Source: Ulvibacterium sp965228935 (GTDB taxonomy: Bacteria; Bacteroidota; Bacteroidia; Flavobacteriales; Flavobacteriaceae). Taken from it: 64,000 nt of DNA. Made by a program: the position numbers and the translations under genes. The notes under the pieces were generated by a model. That model searched no databases. It was not told where the DNA came from and saw nothing but the letters and a program-made list of their open reading frames with translations. Location: assembly GCF_965228935.1 (NCBI RefSeq), contig NZ_OZ245846.1, forward strand, positions 186,001 through 250,000, read 5' to 3'. Shown here one piece after another: positions 1 to 8,576 of the stretch (position 1 is its first letter; each line of letters begins with the position of its first letter).

Positions 1-3
1 GGT

Positions 4-438
4 TCATAAAAGTCCCCCACTTCTTGCACTAAATCCCGTAAAAACAAAAAGAACGGCAATTAGGGTTACGACCAGAATATGTATTGCCAACAATTTTAAA
101 CGCTTTTTGGGAATCAGAAAAAACCGGGCGTGTATGGCCAGGGCCAATGTAAATATCAAAAGAACAAATTTAAACACCAGATGTCTTGTATAATGGTCGG
201 CCATATCCATCTCAAAGAAATCGGGGGCATAATGAAAGGTCATATAAACACCCGATATAACCAAAATGAGCAGGGCCGGCATTCCAATGGGTTCGTATCT
301 GGATTCAAAATTTTCGATAATCCCAAAGTTTCTTTGCTTTAAGGCTTTTGGCAAAAACCCAAGGGTTAGTACTAAATGGCCTCCTGTCCATATCGTAGCG
401 GCAACAATGTGGATGAAAATAATGATTTTAAGGAACAT
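4..438 (-). CDS. CopD-like four-helix membrane protein
   Basis: A 144-residue integral membrane protein with about four hydrophobic helices. Helix 1 (residues 3-30) carries two histidines (FIHIVAA and TGGH), and a third helix carries LAIHARFF. Helices with histidines of this kind are typical of CopD/DUF2214-type proteins, which bind copper or heme in the inner membrane. The stop codon lies at positions 4-6, so the gene is complete at the window edge. It starts 1 bp after the upstream cupin gene and is the last visible gene of the nos operon, so a role in copper handling for nitrous oxide reductase is plausible. That role is inferred from position; the family call rests on topology and His placement only. 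Confidence 0.65.
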   Translation of the reverse strand: MFLKIIIFIHIVAATIWTGGHLVLTLGFLPKALKQRNFGIIENFESRYEPIGMPALLILVISGVYMTFHYAPDFFEMDMADHYTRHLVFKFVLLIFTLALAIHARFFLIPKKRLKLLAIHILVVTLIAVLFVFTGFSARSGGLL

Positions 439-439
439 C

Positions 440-733
440 TTATCGGATTATCAGAAATTTGGAATTTTCATTTGCCTTTACCCAATGTGGCGTTTCACGG
501 GGAAAGGAAAAATACTCGTGTTCCGTTAAGTGAAAGTTATTCTGGTCGATGTGAAAATCAATATCACCTTCCAAAACTACCAGTAACGCATCCGTGGGAG
601 ACGTGTGCTCCGGAAAAATCGCACCACTTTCCAAACTAATGCTCAAAACTTCCACGGCATCGTTTTTGGAAAGTTTTTGTATCTGCAGTTTATCGTAAGG
701 TTGCGTTTTAATCTCTTCTTTAATTTCGTACAT
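440..733 (-). CDS. Small cupin-domain protein
   Basis: A 97-residue single-domain protein with a cupin barrel pattern. The first motif (PEHTSPTDALLVVLEGDIDF) carries His and Glu, and the second (FSFPRETPHWVKA) carries the late His expected of a metal site. There is no signal peptide, so it should be cytoplasmic. It lies 3 bp after nosL and 1 bp before the CopD-like gene, so it is cotranscribed with the nos genes. Its ligand is unknown; small cupins near respiratory operons are sometimes metal or redox sensors, but nothing here proves this. The cupin fold call is fairly secure and the function is open. Confidence 0.7.
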   Translation of the reverse strand: MYEIKEEIKTQPYDKLQIQKLSKNDAVEVLSISLESGAIFPEHTSPTDALLVVLEGDIDFHIDQNNFHLTEHEYFSFPRETPHWVKANENSKFLIIR

Positions 734-736
734 CCC

Positions 737-1171
737 TTATGGCTTAAAACGGTTCAACAATTCATCCCAAGTATATAAATCACCACCATTGCCTTCCTGG
801 GCACTTTTTGCATGGGCGTGGTCGCCAAAAGCTGTTAGGAACTCGCCCATTGGGCTGGGTATGCCCGGACTGATTAGATAGGTGGCATTCTCAGCATCGA
901 TCAATTCGCCCGGTTCGGAATAATCGTTTACAAGAAATAGAGCCACCGTACCCTGATCTACTTCCTTTAAATGGTTCATCATACATTCTACCGCGTCGAA
1001 CTTAAAGGTCTTCCCCTTTTTTGTAACCATCTGTGCGGCATGCTGCCGATCAACAATAGTCATACTACAAAAGTGACATCCGTCGGAACCGTATTCGATA
1101 GGTTGGGGTTTTACGGTACAACCAACCGACCACAGTGCCAAAAAACCAAAAAGAAGACCGCGTAATCGCAT
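737..1171 (-). CDS. nosL: NosL copper chaperone lipoprotein
   Basis: NosL-family protein that delivers copper to the catalytic CuZ centre of nitrous oxide reductase. From the chosen ATG at 1171 it has 144 residues, with a lipoprotein signal (GFLALWSVGC) and the family's metal motif: Cys-His-Phe-Cys-Ser-Met (CHFCSM), followed by FDAVECMMNH. A longer frame reaches 1252 but its extra residues lie inside the upstream gene and precede the signal peptide, so the start at 1171 is preferred; it begins 2 bp after the membrane-protein gene. It should act on the periplasmic side, tethered by lipid. Its place downstream of nosZ is the usual nos context. Confidence 0.93.
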   Translation of the reverse strand: MRLRGLLFGFLALWSVGCTVKPQPIEYGSDGCHFCSMTIVDRQHAAQMVTKKGKTFKFDAVECMMNHLKEVDQGTVALFLVNDYSEPGELIDAENATYLISPGIPSPMGEFLTAFGDHAHAKSAQEGNGGDLYTWDELLNRFKP

Positions 1172-1173
1172 AA

Positions 1174-1770
1174 CTATGCTTTTAAGGTTTGTTTCTCCTT
1201 CTTCCCAAAAAAATAAGCAACCAGTCCCAAAGCAATTCCTCCACCCAAACAATAGGCGCCCAATTGGGGATAGGAATGTGCCGTAAAGTTTAAAATATCC
1301 TTGGAACCAAAGAATGGGGGCTGGAATCCCATTACGGAACCGTCCGGATTGGTAAACTTCATAATGGCCTTGGGATCCAGATTATGACCATAATCATACT
1401 CCCATAAGTAAAAATCAATCAGGCCTGCCGTACTTACCATAACCATCATAATAAACCAATATAGAAACCATTTATGGTTGGCTTTCCATGCAATGATTAG
1501 ACCGATAACCGTTGTGATGATTATACCAATTGGAAATATTTTGAATTCTGGAATGGCATCCGGTATATATTTCATCCCCACGTAATGGTTCATCAAATTT
1601 ATGTTCTTTATGTCATGCGGATTGGCATCGGCAAAATCGTTTATATAGATATACATTCCCAAGGGAGTAGGATATTGCGGTGCTTCCAAGGTAATTTTCC
1701 AAAGTGGAAATACAAAAAGGAACAAAGGCAATAAGGCGGCCAAAACCATGATAATCCGTGATTTTTTCAT
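1174..1770 (-). CDS. nos-cluster integral membrane protein
   Basis: A 198-residue protein with an N-terminal hydrophobic segment (residues 5-25) and about three more membrane segments around residues 78-98, 103-123 and 172-190. The loop between the first two is periplasmic in prediction and holds several His and Met residues. I do not recognise a named family, but a membrane protein of this size between nosZ and nosL is a recurring arrangement in Bacteroidota nos clusters. It is separated from nosZ by a strong hairpin and from nosL by 2 bp. A role in NosZ maturation or electron or copper supply is inference from context only. Confidence 0.7.
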   Translation of the reverse strand: MKKSRIIMVLAALLPLFLFVFPLWKITLEAPQYPTPLGMYIYINDFADANPHDIKNINLMNHYVGMKYIPDAIPEFKIFPIGIIITTVIGLIIAWKANHKWFLYWFIMMVMVSTAGLIDFYLWEYDYGHNLDPKAIMKFTNPDGSVMGFQPPFFGSKDILNFTAHSYPQLGAYCLGGGIALGLVAYFFGKKEKQTLKA

Positions 1771-1791
1771 TTCTGCAATTCTTTAACCGGT

Positions 1792-1821
1792 TAAAAAGTG
1801 GGCCGGCCCTATGGCCGGCCC
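1792..1821 (-). terminator. Hairpin terminator or attenuator after nosZ
   Basis: Perfect inverted repeat GGGCCGGCC (1800-1808), loop CTAT, GGCCGGCCC (1813-1821). Read on the minus strand it is followed by ACTTTTTAACC. It sits between the nosZ stop at 1861 and the next start at 1770. It could end most nosZ transcripts while allowing some read-through to the assembly genes, so the structural gene would be made in excess of nosL. Confidence 0.75.
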
Positions 1822-1860
1822 TGCCTTAAGTTTGAAAAACTAATCGTTAAGGGCAATTTG

Positions 1861-3816
1861 TCATTCTCCCAAAGACCATGAAAGGTCAATGTTGGAGTTA
1901 GCTGGGGACACCCTTACATACCCCTGCATTTCTTGGTGCAAGGCGGAACAGAAATCCGTACAATAGAACGGCCATACACCTGGTTGTTTGGGCTCCCACA
2001 CAAAGGTTTCGGTCTGTCCGGGCATAATCAACAATTCAGAGGTGTTGGCACCAATCATACTTACACCGTGTGGCACATCATAATCCTGCTCCAGGTTGGT
2101 CACATGGAAATATACCTTGTCCCCTACTTTAATTCCCTCTATGTTATCGGGATTAAAGTGACTTCGAATCATGGACATGTATATATGGACTTCCTTACCG
2201 TTACGTTCCACCCTAACATCGGCATCGGACGTTATGCCGTACTTATGTTTGTTCGCCTTTAAATCGAAGATTTTTTTGGACCGTGCCTTTACGATATCCG
2301 CTGCAATACCCGCGGCATAATGAGGCTCTCCAACTGTTGGAAAATCCAATAAAAGCTCCATTTTATCTCCGGAAATGTCATAAAGCTGTGCCGATTGTGT
2401 TACTTCCGGTCCGGTAGGCAAGTACCTGTCCTTGGTAATCTTGTTCATGGCCACTACGTATTTTCCGTAGGGTTTTCTTGAGTTGCCCCCAGGAATCATT
2501 AAATGGCCCACGGAGTAGAAACAAGGCTGTCTATCCACTACTTCCCATGTGCCCAATTTCCATTTGACGACTTCCGAGGAAATAAAGAAAGTGGTATAGG
2601 CATTTCCTTGACCGTCAAATTCGGTATGCAATGGCCCAAGACCGGGCTGGCTTACGGTACCGGCCAAAACGTCCTCGAACTTCAAAATGGGTATGCCGTA
2701 GGCATCACCGTCGTATTTTTTCCCTTCGATGGCCTCAATCATTTTTGTAAAGGAATGAACCGTTAAATCAGCGGACAATTTACCATTACCAACAATATAT
2801 TCGCCTGTTGGATCTACATCACATCCATGGGGCGATTTAGGTGTGGGCAAGAAGAAAACTGCACCGGGAACATCCGTTGGATTTACCACTAGTACTTCCT
2901 TCTTCATGGTGGAAGTTGCCGTATGTGTCTCTTCGCTATATACATTATGTGCATAGTTGGAAGGCATTTTGGTACCTCCGCCATTGTTCACATATTCCTC
3001 GATCATTTTCCAGTTTACGGCGGCAATAAAATCCTTGTCGTTCTGTGATGCATTAACCTCCAATAGGGTACTGGCTTCCTCGGAATTATAGGTAGTAAAG
3101 AAGAACCATCCATGCGATTTTCCACGTCCTGGATGCGACAGGTCATAGTCGAACCCCGGCATCATCAATTGGAACTTAATGTCCATACCCCCATCTTCAG
3201 GGTCTACGCTAATGAACGTCAAGGCTCCCTTAAAGTTTCCCTTGTATTCACTGATAGGCATATCCCTCTGGGGTACCGGAACTGAAAATCGGGTTCCTGC
3301 CACCACATATTCCGTGTTCTCCGTTACAAAAGCGGAACTATGGTTACCTGCACTATTAGGAATCTCTATAATCTCCGTAGTTTCGAAAACGGACAAGTCT
3401 ACCTTGGCTATCCGAGGCGTGTTATTTCCGTTGATAAAAACGTAGCGGCCGTCCAGTTCCCCATTGGTCTGGGAAATATCCGGATGGTGTGAATCGTCCC
3501 AAGGTATAAATCCATGGGAAGTGTTGAGCATGGGCTTGGTCTCTTCATTATAGCCCCATGCCTTTTCCGCATCTTGGGAAAAAACAGGAATTACCTTGAA
3601 AAGTCTTCCCGAGGGCAAACCGTAAACGGACAATTGTCCGCTAAAACCTCCGGATATAAAAGCGTAAAACTCGTCGTGCTCCCCTGGGGCAACATAGACC
3701 TTTTCGGCGGCGTTGGAGGTCAACGCCCCGCTATTCCCCTTTTTTTGATCCCCACAACCGGCGAAGACCAAGGCGAGTCCAAACAATAGTAGCATTGGAT
3801 TCTTAAACTTTCTCAT
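1861..3816 (-). CDS. nosZ: Nitrous oxide reductase, clade II (Sec/lipoprotein type)
   Basis: Catalyses N2O + 2 e- + 2 H+ to N2 + H2O, the last step of denitrification, on the periplasmic side. The 651-residue protein has an N-terminal seven-bladed propeller bearing the CuZ histidines (for example DDSHHPD at residues 108-113) and a C-terminal cupredoxin CuA domain with CTDFCSALHQEM (C619, C623, H627, M630). The N-terminus has no twin arginine; it has a Sec-type signal ending in a lipobox (LVFAGC, Cys21). This marks it as the atypical clade II form and suggests a lipid-anchored enzyme. It follows a cytochrome c and a fasciclin gene and precedes nosL. The call is very secure. Confidence 0.97.
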   Translation of the reverse strand: MRKFKNPMLLLFGLALVFAGCGDQKKGNSGALTSNAAEKVYVAPGEHDEFYAFISGGFSGQLSVYGLPSGRLFKVIPVFSQDAEKAWGYNEETKPMLNTSHGFIPWDDSHHPDISQTNGELDGRYVFINGNNTPRIAKVDLSVFETTEIIEIPNSAGNHSSAFVTENTEYVVAGTRFSVPVPQRDMPISEYKGNFKGALTFISVDPEDGGMDIKFQLMMPGFDYDLSHPGRGKSHGWFFFTTYNSEEASTLLEVNASQNDKDFIAAVNWKMIEEYVNNGGGTKMPSNYAHNVYSEETHTATSTMKKEVLVVNPTDVPGAVFFLPTPKSPHGCDVDPTGEYIVGNGKLSADLTVHSFTKMIEAIEGKKYDGDAYGIPILKFEDVLAGTVSQPGLGPLHTEFDGQGNAYTTFFISSEVVKWKLGTWEVVDRQPCFYSVGHLMIPGGNSRKPYGKYVVAMNKITKDRYLPTGPEVTQSAQLYDISGDKMELLLDFPTVGEPHYAAGIAADIVKARSKKIFDLKANKHKYGITSDADVRVERNGKEVHIYMSMIRSHFNPDNIEGIKVGDKVYFHVTNLEQDYDVPHGVSMIGANTSELLIMPGQTETFVWEPKQPGVWPFYCTDFCSALHQEMQGYVRVSPANSNIDLSWSLGE

Positions 3817-3849
3817 TGTTGTTGTTTTTATGTTATTCTGATTTTTCGA

Positions 3850-4437
3850 TTACTCATCGGCCGGTGGAAGAATTACCTTATCCACTACGTGTACTATGCC
3901 ATTCCCCGCAGGAATACTGGCAACGATTTTTGCACCACCCACATAAACGTCCTCTCCTTTTACTTCTACAGTTGTGTTTTGGTTGTTGGCCTGCCCCAAT
4001 TTTTTAAACTTCTTTAAAAAGTCCTTACTATAGTTGCCAGGGGTTACGTGGTGTTTTAAAATATTGGCCAATGCATTTTTATTCTCTGGTTTTAGCAAAT
4101 CCTCCACGGTACCTGGCGGAAGTGCATCAAAAGCGGCATTGGTAGGGGCAAAAACCATCAATGGTCCGGCATTGACCAAGGCATTCTCCAAATCAGCCGC
4201 TTGTACAGCTGCTACAAGGGTCGTGTGATCAGGGGATCCCACGGCAATGTTAAGTACATTGGGTGTCGATTCGTCATCTTTAATAAAGGCCTGGCCCTGT
4301 TTTTCCACCTTCCCGGTTTCCACCTTCTCAGCTTGGGAAGTCGTCGTTTCGGTTTTGGTCCCGTCTTTACAGCTGGATAAAAAAAACAGCATACAAAAAC
4401 AGCCGACCAACAATTTGAAGTTGATAGTTGTTTTCAT
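3850..4437 (-). CDS. Fasciclin-domain lipoprotein of the nos operon
   Basis: A 195-residue protein with a lipobox (FFLSSC, Cys23), a charged linker, and one fasciclin (FAS1) domain from about residue 60 to the end. Visible FAS1 hallmarks are TTLVAAVQAADL, the H1 box FAPTNAAFDALPPGTVEDLL, and the H2-like end GIVHVVDKVILPP. FAS1 domains mediate protein contacts or adhesion. Here it lies 33 bp before nosZ and 7 bp after the cytochrome c gene, so it should be made with NosZ and sit in the same compartment. It might be a scaffold between cytochrome and reductase; that is inference. Confidence 0.9.
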   Translation of the reverse strand: MKTTINFKLLVGCFCMLFFLSSCKDGTKTETTTSQAEKVETGKVEKQGQAFIKDDESTPNVLNIAVGSPDHTTLVAAVQAADLENALVNAGPLMVFAPTNAAFDALPPGTVEDLLKPENKNALANILKHHVTPGNYSKDFLKKFKKLGQANNQNTTVEVKGEDVYVGGAKIVASIPAGNGIVHVVDKVILPPADE

Positions 4438-4444
4438 TATGAAT

Positions 4445-4954
4445 CTACTTTAAGGTTCTAAAATATTCCAGTATAGCCCTTGCCTGGTCTTCCGAAAGGC
4501 TTTGATTGGCCATAGGTGACCCATTGAACTCAACCAAAAGGTCTTTGGCCAAGGGATCCTCCTTCACCATCACCTCCGGATTAAGAATCATATTCATGAC
4601 CCATTCCGGGGTTCTTCTGTCCAATATTCCATTGGGTGCGGGCCCGATAAACTTTTTCCCGACCCGGTGACAGGCCATACACATTTGGTTGAATACTTCT
4701 TCACCCTGGGTGGCCATAGCCTGGTCAATTTCCGCGTCCAATGTTATGGAATCAATAGGGCCTACCCCTTTGGAGGTCAAATCTATCCGTTCCGAAGCCT
4801 TGACTTGATTTGTAGCAGGTGTCTCCGCTTTCTTCTCGGTAGTGGTCTTTTTTCGTTCAATGCTAAAACCGTCTTGTTTCTTCTCTTCCTTTCCACCACA
4901 GCTGAATACCAGCAGCGTGAAGAGTACCATAAAACTTTTGCCGATTCTTCCCAT
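4445..4954 (-). CDS. Mono-heme cytochrome c lipoprotein, first gene of nos operon
   Basis: A 169-residue lipoprotein (lipobox VFSC, Cys19) with a low-complexity Lys/Thr/Glu linker to about residue 50 and a small class I cytochrome c domain. The heme site is CMACH (92-96) and a likely axial Met lies in GSPMANQ near residue 148. It is the first gene of the nos transcript and is the obvious electron donor to NosZ CuA, tethered to the same membrane. Its start is 31 bp from the predicted TAnnTTTG promoter element. The heme assignment is seen directly; the donor role is inferred from its place. Confidence 0.92.
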   Translation of the reverse strand: MGRIGKSFMVLFTLLVFSCGGKEEKKQDGFSIERKKTTTEKKAETPATNQVKASERIDLTSKGVGPIDSITLDAEIDQAMATQGEEVFNQMCMACHRVGKKFIGPAPNGILDRRTPEWVMNMILNPEVMVKEDPLAKDLLVEFNGSPMANQSLSEDQARAILEYFRTLK

Positions 4955-4984
4955 ACCCTTAATTGTTTGTTATTGATTATGAGG

Positions 4985-5027
4985 CAAAAGTAAGGGCGGT
5001 AAAAAGTTTAAAACATGATATTAATCA
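4985..5027 (-). promoter_or_regulatory. nos operon promoter with Crp/Fnr-type box
   Basis: The minus strand shows TACTTTTG (4985-4992), a match to the Bacteroidota -7 element TAnnTTTG. Exactly 23 bp upstream is the palindrome TGATATTAATCA (5016-5027), which has the TGAT-N4-ATCA core of FNR/DNR boxes. With a start point 4-5 nt past the -7 element, the box centres near -41, the class II activator position. The same spacing occurs at 9008-9050 and 15303-15345. Confidence 0.8.
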
Positions 5028-5033
5028 TATTTA

Positions 5034-5064
5034 GGATAAAAAACTCTTTTATTCTGTATATTTG
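5034..5064 (+). promoter_or_regulatory. Promoter and candidate operator of the Rrf2 regulator
   Basis: On the plus strand TATATTTG (5057-5064) fits TAnnTTTG and lies 17 bp before the regulator's ATG. Just upstream, and overlapping where the -33 element should be, is a dyad GGATAAAA-N5-TTTTATTC (5034-5054). The dyad recurs at 9057-9077 and, in a tighter perfect form, at 8577-8599, so it is a candidate site for the Rrf2 protein and would repress this promoter if bound. Confidence 0.6.
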
Positions 5065-5081
5065 CAAAAAGCCAAGTAAAA

Positions 5082-5513
5082 ATGCTATCGAACTCTTCAA
5101 AATATGCCCTGAAGGCCGTACTGTATTTAGCCGTACATTCCGATGTGAACCATAAAATATTGGCCAAGGATATCAGTAAACCCATAAATGTTCCCAAGGC
5201 CTATATAGCCAAAATACTTCAAGAACTTTCCAGACATAATATGGTTTCGTCCATGCGCGGTCCCGGAGGCGGCTTCTATCTGGACGAAGCGAACAAAAAA
5301 ACCCGTCTTTTTGATATTATCAATTTAATAGATGGTGATAATAGATTGACTTCCTGTGTGTTGAGCCTAAACAAATGTAATCATGAGAATCCTTGTCCCA
5401 TGCACCATCTTGTGGATGATACCAAGGCGAGTTTTGTTGAAAAATTGAAGCAAACTTCCGTGGAAGACCTTATATCGGACATTAAGTCGGGCAAATCATT
5501 TTTACCCATTTAG
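5082..5513 (+). CDS. Rrf2-family transcriptional regulator
   Basis: A 143-residue regulator with the Rrf2 winged-helix fold: helix-turn-helix region LAKDISKPINVPKAYIAKIL, then the family motif VSSMRGPGGGFYL. Three cysteines (C92, C99, C105, spaced C-x6-C-x5-C) match the Fe-S ligands of IscR/NsrR-type members, so it probably binds an iron-sulfur cluster that senses NO, O2 or cluster status. It is transcribed divergently from the nos operon across a shared 127-bp region that also holds a Crp/Fnr-type box. The context suggests a nitrosative-stress or N2O-regulon role (NsrR-like), but the effector is not proven. Confidence 0.9.
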   Translation: MLSNSSKYALKAVLYLAVHSDVNHKILAKDISKPINVPKAYIAKILQELSRHNMVSSMRGPGGGFYLDEANKKTRLFDIINLIDGDNRLTSCVLSLNKCNHENPCPMHHLVDDTKASFVEKLKQTSVEDLISDIKSGKSFLPI

Positions 5514-5520
5514 AAAACAA

Positions 5521-5552
5521 AAAAGACCCCCTTTTTTTCAAGGGAGTCTTTT
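5521..5552. terminator. Bidirectional terminator between convergent genes
   Basis: Inverted repeat AAAAGACCCCCTT ... AAGGGAGTCTTTT with one mismatch, flanked by A and T tracts on both sides. It lies between the Rrf2 stop at 5513 and the converging lipoprotein stop at 5584 and can serve both. Confidence 0.85.
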
Positions 5553-5583
5553 CAAGAAAACAACTACAACCAAAAAAGTATGA

Positions 5584-6441
5584 CTAAAATTCTATCTCAA
5601 AGAACAGACTACTGGATTCATTTTCTTCAGTAATGTCCTCTCCCTTCAACACCTCATCGCCGTCATTCAACAATTTCAGGTTAATCTTCCAATAGCCCGT
5701 CATGGTCAATGACAATTTTCCCCTGTACATTTTTGAAGCCGAATCATAGGTCAAATCTTCATTATTGGGAGAACTGTGGTTTCCCATACCGGGCATGCGG
5801 GGATCGATCGTTATCTTGTAATCCTCTACGGCAGGAAAGGTCATCATGTTTTCCATTTTAAAGAGTAAGGCCGAAAAATCGTTCACGGCGACCTCCGGCT
5901 CCATAGGCATCATGGCCAACACATAACGGGTCTCATCCATTCCCATAAAGACATTTACTCTTTTTTTGCCGTCCATAGGGGCCTTCACCTCAATACGTTC
6001 AGTAGCATTAAAGGTCTGTCCTGCAATAGTGTACTCCAAGTTCAGCTCCCAATATTCGTCCGCATTTCCTGGCATTTGAAAAATGCTAAACCCTTTATAA
6101 ACTGAGGCGTTCTCCGTCTTGGTAACTTCGGACTTGGGACAGGAGTGCATCATTTCCGTCATGTGCATTACGGGATTCCATGAAATATTGGCATCGGATA
6201 CGTAACTCTCGCTCGCCTCATCCTTAATCCGGATAAACAGTTCGTTATAACCTATAGTAAATTGCTCCTGTTCGGAATATAGTTCAATGCTATGGTTATT
6301 GGCCTTCACAGCGGTTAACATCGTATATTCGGCGAGCGGATTCTCCTCCACAATGGGTGCGGGGTCATCCGAATCGTCGGTACAGGAGATAAAACTTGCG
6401 GTAAGAAATAGTGCTGCTACTAAATATTTTATTGTTTTCAT
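5584..6441 (-). CDS. His/Met-rich YtkA-like lipoprotein, putative copper binder
   Basis: A 285-residue lipoprotein (lipobox SFISC, Cys20). The body looks like two beta-sandwich repeats of the YtkA/FixH-like kind, each with a Met/His-rich loop: WNPVMHMTEMMHSC near residue 110 and DPRMPGMGNHSSP near residue 220. Such loops commonly bind Cu(I). It starts 20 bp after the copper-receptor gene, so the two are cotranscribed, and it could take copper from the receptor in the periplasm or at the cell surface. The lipoprotein and Met/His loops are seen directly; the fold and copper role are inferred. Confidence 0.75.
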   Translation of the reverse strand: MKTIKYLVAALFLTASFISCTDDSDDPAPIVEENPLAEYTMLTAVKANNHSIELYSEQEQFTIGYNELFIRIKDEASESYVSDANISWNPVMHMTEMMHSCPKSEVTKTENASVYKGFSIFQMPGNADEYWELNLEYTIAGQTFNATERIEVKAPMDGKKRVNVFMGMDETRYVLAMMPMEPEVAVNDFSALLFKMENMMTFPAVEDYKITIDPRMPGMGNHSSPNNEDLTYDSASKMYRGKLSLTMTGYWKINLKLLNDGDEVLKGEDITEENESSSLFFEIEF

Positions 6442-6461
6442 AATTAGAGTTTCAATTGTTA

Positions 6462-8531
6462 TTAATTAATGGCATACGAAACGGTCATAAAAAAGTTACG
6501 CCCCATCCGAGGAATGTTGTTCCAGTCCGTATAGGTAGAATAGAATTCATCAAAAATGTTTTCCACACCAGCTTTTACATAAACATCATCGTCGTTAATG
6601 GAAAACGATTTCCCAAGCGATAAAGAGAATACCGTGTACGCATCGGTTCGGTCTTCACCAAATTCCGGATTAAAATTCACCTGGTCCGCTGCACCGCGCA
6701 TCGTTAATGATCCCGAAAATTTGCCCCGGGTGTACTGCAACATGGAATTATAGGTAAAAGGACTTATGAAGGGTAGATTGCGCCCGTCCTGATCGGTACC
6801 TCGGTGATAGGAGACCAATCCGGTCCAAGTAAATTCTGGGGTAATATGATACTTGGTATCCAAGGAGATATTGTACAAATTGGCATGTTCCAGATTTTTG
6901 TAAACCTTTACCCCTTCTGCACCAATGGTCATTACGCTTAAGGTAGGATCTACCTCCCCTACGATGAAGTCCATGGTATGGAAATAATTTCCTTCCAAAC
7001 TAAAACTTAGTTTTTCGAAAGGCACCGATATTTTTGTATTCACCTCAATGGCCTTTTCATTTCTCAGATCAGGGTCGCCCACATAATCGTGATTGTCAAA
7101 ACTGTTGAACAGGTAAAACCCAAAGCCTTCGGAAACCGATGGAGCTCTATCTCCATAGGACAGCCCACCATCCCAATGGATAGATTTCAGCTTTTTATGA
7201 TATCGTGCCGAAAAACTTTTTAGAAAACGGGTCTGCCTTTGGGCCATTTCAGGATAGAAAATCCGGAGGCTGTTCAGTCCCAGTTCATCGGCCACATTAA
7301 AACCTTGTACGGCCAATCGGGTAGACAGTTTTAGGGAACTTTCCTTGAAGTCGATCACGTCCTCTGCATAAAAACCACTATTTAGGGTACGGACATCGGG
7401 CCAAGTAAGCATAAACATTTCACGCTCATTGGAATTGTTCGGATACATGGTCATTTCAGCCAATGAACGATTATAAAATCCGTCCAGTTTCAGCAAGAAT
7501 TGGTGATTATCCCGTTTTAGGGTGGCCTGGGAAAAATATCCGTAGGTATCGCTCCATCCGGGCATGTCCATTCGAATAGGAACATCGGGCCTTTGGCTGT
7601 CATCCATAATATGGGTAACGGAGTTGGCATATAGCTTGGTTTCCCAATTTTCAAAATCACCAATGAAATCCGTTTGTACCCAACTGACGGAACCTATAAA
7701 GGCCCGTGCCAGGGAAACATCCATGGGCAAGGCCGGGTACCCCACATCCCTGGCCTCATCAAAAATGAAACTGGCCAACAGTTTTTGATCTTCGGAAACC
7801 TTGTAGCCCGCGTTCACCGAAAGGTTGTACTTTTCGAACTGGGAAAAAGCGACCTCTTCGCCACCTCCGGCAACATAATTCTCGGCCTTACGGTAAATAA
7901 TATCGGTATCCAAGTAGAACTGTTCATCGGAATAGTTCAATTCCCCACCAATGATCTGTGAGGCATTGTTGGTCTCACCACCGGTTTCTATAGAGCCCAC
8001 CCATCCATCCGGTCTAAAATTGCTCTTTTCCAAACGCAGGTCAATCGCCCCTCCGATGGTCGCCCCATGTTCCGCCCCTTGTTGACCACAGGCCACATGT
8101 ATGTCGGACAGATTGGAAACATCAACATAGGAGGTTATGGGATCCATTCTATCCGTACAGGCCCCAAAAATACGCATCCCGTCAATAGTCACGGATAGAC
8201 GTTCCGTAGTCATATCGTTCAGTACCGGTTCCCAGGCATAGGCTCCCCTTTTTATCAGGTTTACTTTTTTGGAGGATTCCAAATATTGGTCCAAAGTAGA
8301 AAGTGGTTTATGGTGTGAATTATGCTCCAACGTTCTTTTGTACGAAGAGATTACAATCACCTCATTTAAGTCGATGGGTAGTATAGAATCCTTTGCCATA
8401 ATCACCTTTGGCTCTTGGGATATGCCTTGTCCATAAAATACTAGGGTACACAACACCACAAGCAACAAGGTTTTGCTTTTTAGACCTCTCACCTTAAGGC
8501 GGTATGGCCTACCATCCAATATGGTTTTCAT
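6462..8531 (-). CDS. OprC/NosA-like TonB-dependent copper receptor
   Basis: A 689-residue TonB-dependent outer-membrane receptor with a signal peptide (about residues 1-39), a plug domain and a 22-strand barrel ending in aromatic Tyr-Ala-Ile-Asn. Pseudomonas OprC binds copper through a CxxxM motif in the plug and an HxM motif in the barrel. Here CTDRM lies at residues 125-129 and HIM at 307-309, 182 residues apart, close to the OprC spacing of about 180. NosA, the related receptor of Pseudomonas stutzeri, supplies copper to nitrous oxide reductase, which fits the neighbouring nosZ. There is no carboxypeptidase-like N-terminal domain, so it is not a SusC. The copper assignment is family knowledge plus visible residues. 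Confidence 0.88.
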   Translation of the reverse strand: MKTILDGRPYRLKVRGLKSKTLLLVVLCTLVFYGQGISQEPKVIMAKDSILPIDLNEVIVISSYKRTLEHNSHHKPLSTLDQYLESSKKVNLIKRGAYAWEPVLNDMTTERLSVTIDGMRIFGACTDRMDPITSYVDVSNLSDIHVACGQQGAEHGATIGGAIDLRLEKSNFRPDGWVGSIETGGETNNASQIIGGELNYSDEQFYLDTDIIYRKAENYVAGGGEEVAFSQFEKYNLSVNAGYKVSEDQKLLASFIFDEARDVGYPALPMDVSLARAFIGSVSWVQTDFIGDFENWETKLYANSVTHIMDDSQRPDVPIRMDMPGWSDTYGYFSQATLKRDNHQFLLKLDGFYNRSLAEMTMYPNNSNEREMFMLTWPDVRTLNSGFYAEDVIDFKESSLKLSTRLAVQGFNVADELGLNSLRIFYPEMAQRQTRFLKSFSARYHKKLKSIHWDGGLSYGDRAPSVSEGFGFYLFNSFDNHDYVGDPDLRNEKAIEVNTKISVPFEKLSFSLEGNYFHTMDFIVGEVDPTLSVMTIGAEGVKVYKNLEHANLYNISLDTKYHITPEFTWTGLVSYHRGTDQDGRNLPFISPFTYNSMLQYTRGKFSGSLTMRGAADQVNFNPEFGEDRTDAYTVFSLSLGKSFSINDDDVYVKAGVENIFDEFYSTYTDWNNIPRMGRNFFMTVSYAIN

Positions 8532-8576
8532 CTGTTTATATTTTGGACTAATTCAAAAGTTTAGGGGTACAAGCTT

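Noticed and set aside
1168..1252. Longer N-terminus for NosL
   Set aside because: The extra residues overlap the upstream membrane-protein gene and precede the lipoprotein signal; the ATG at 1171 is adopted.
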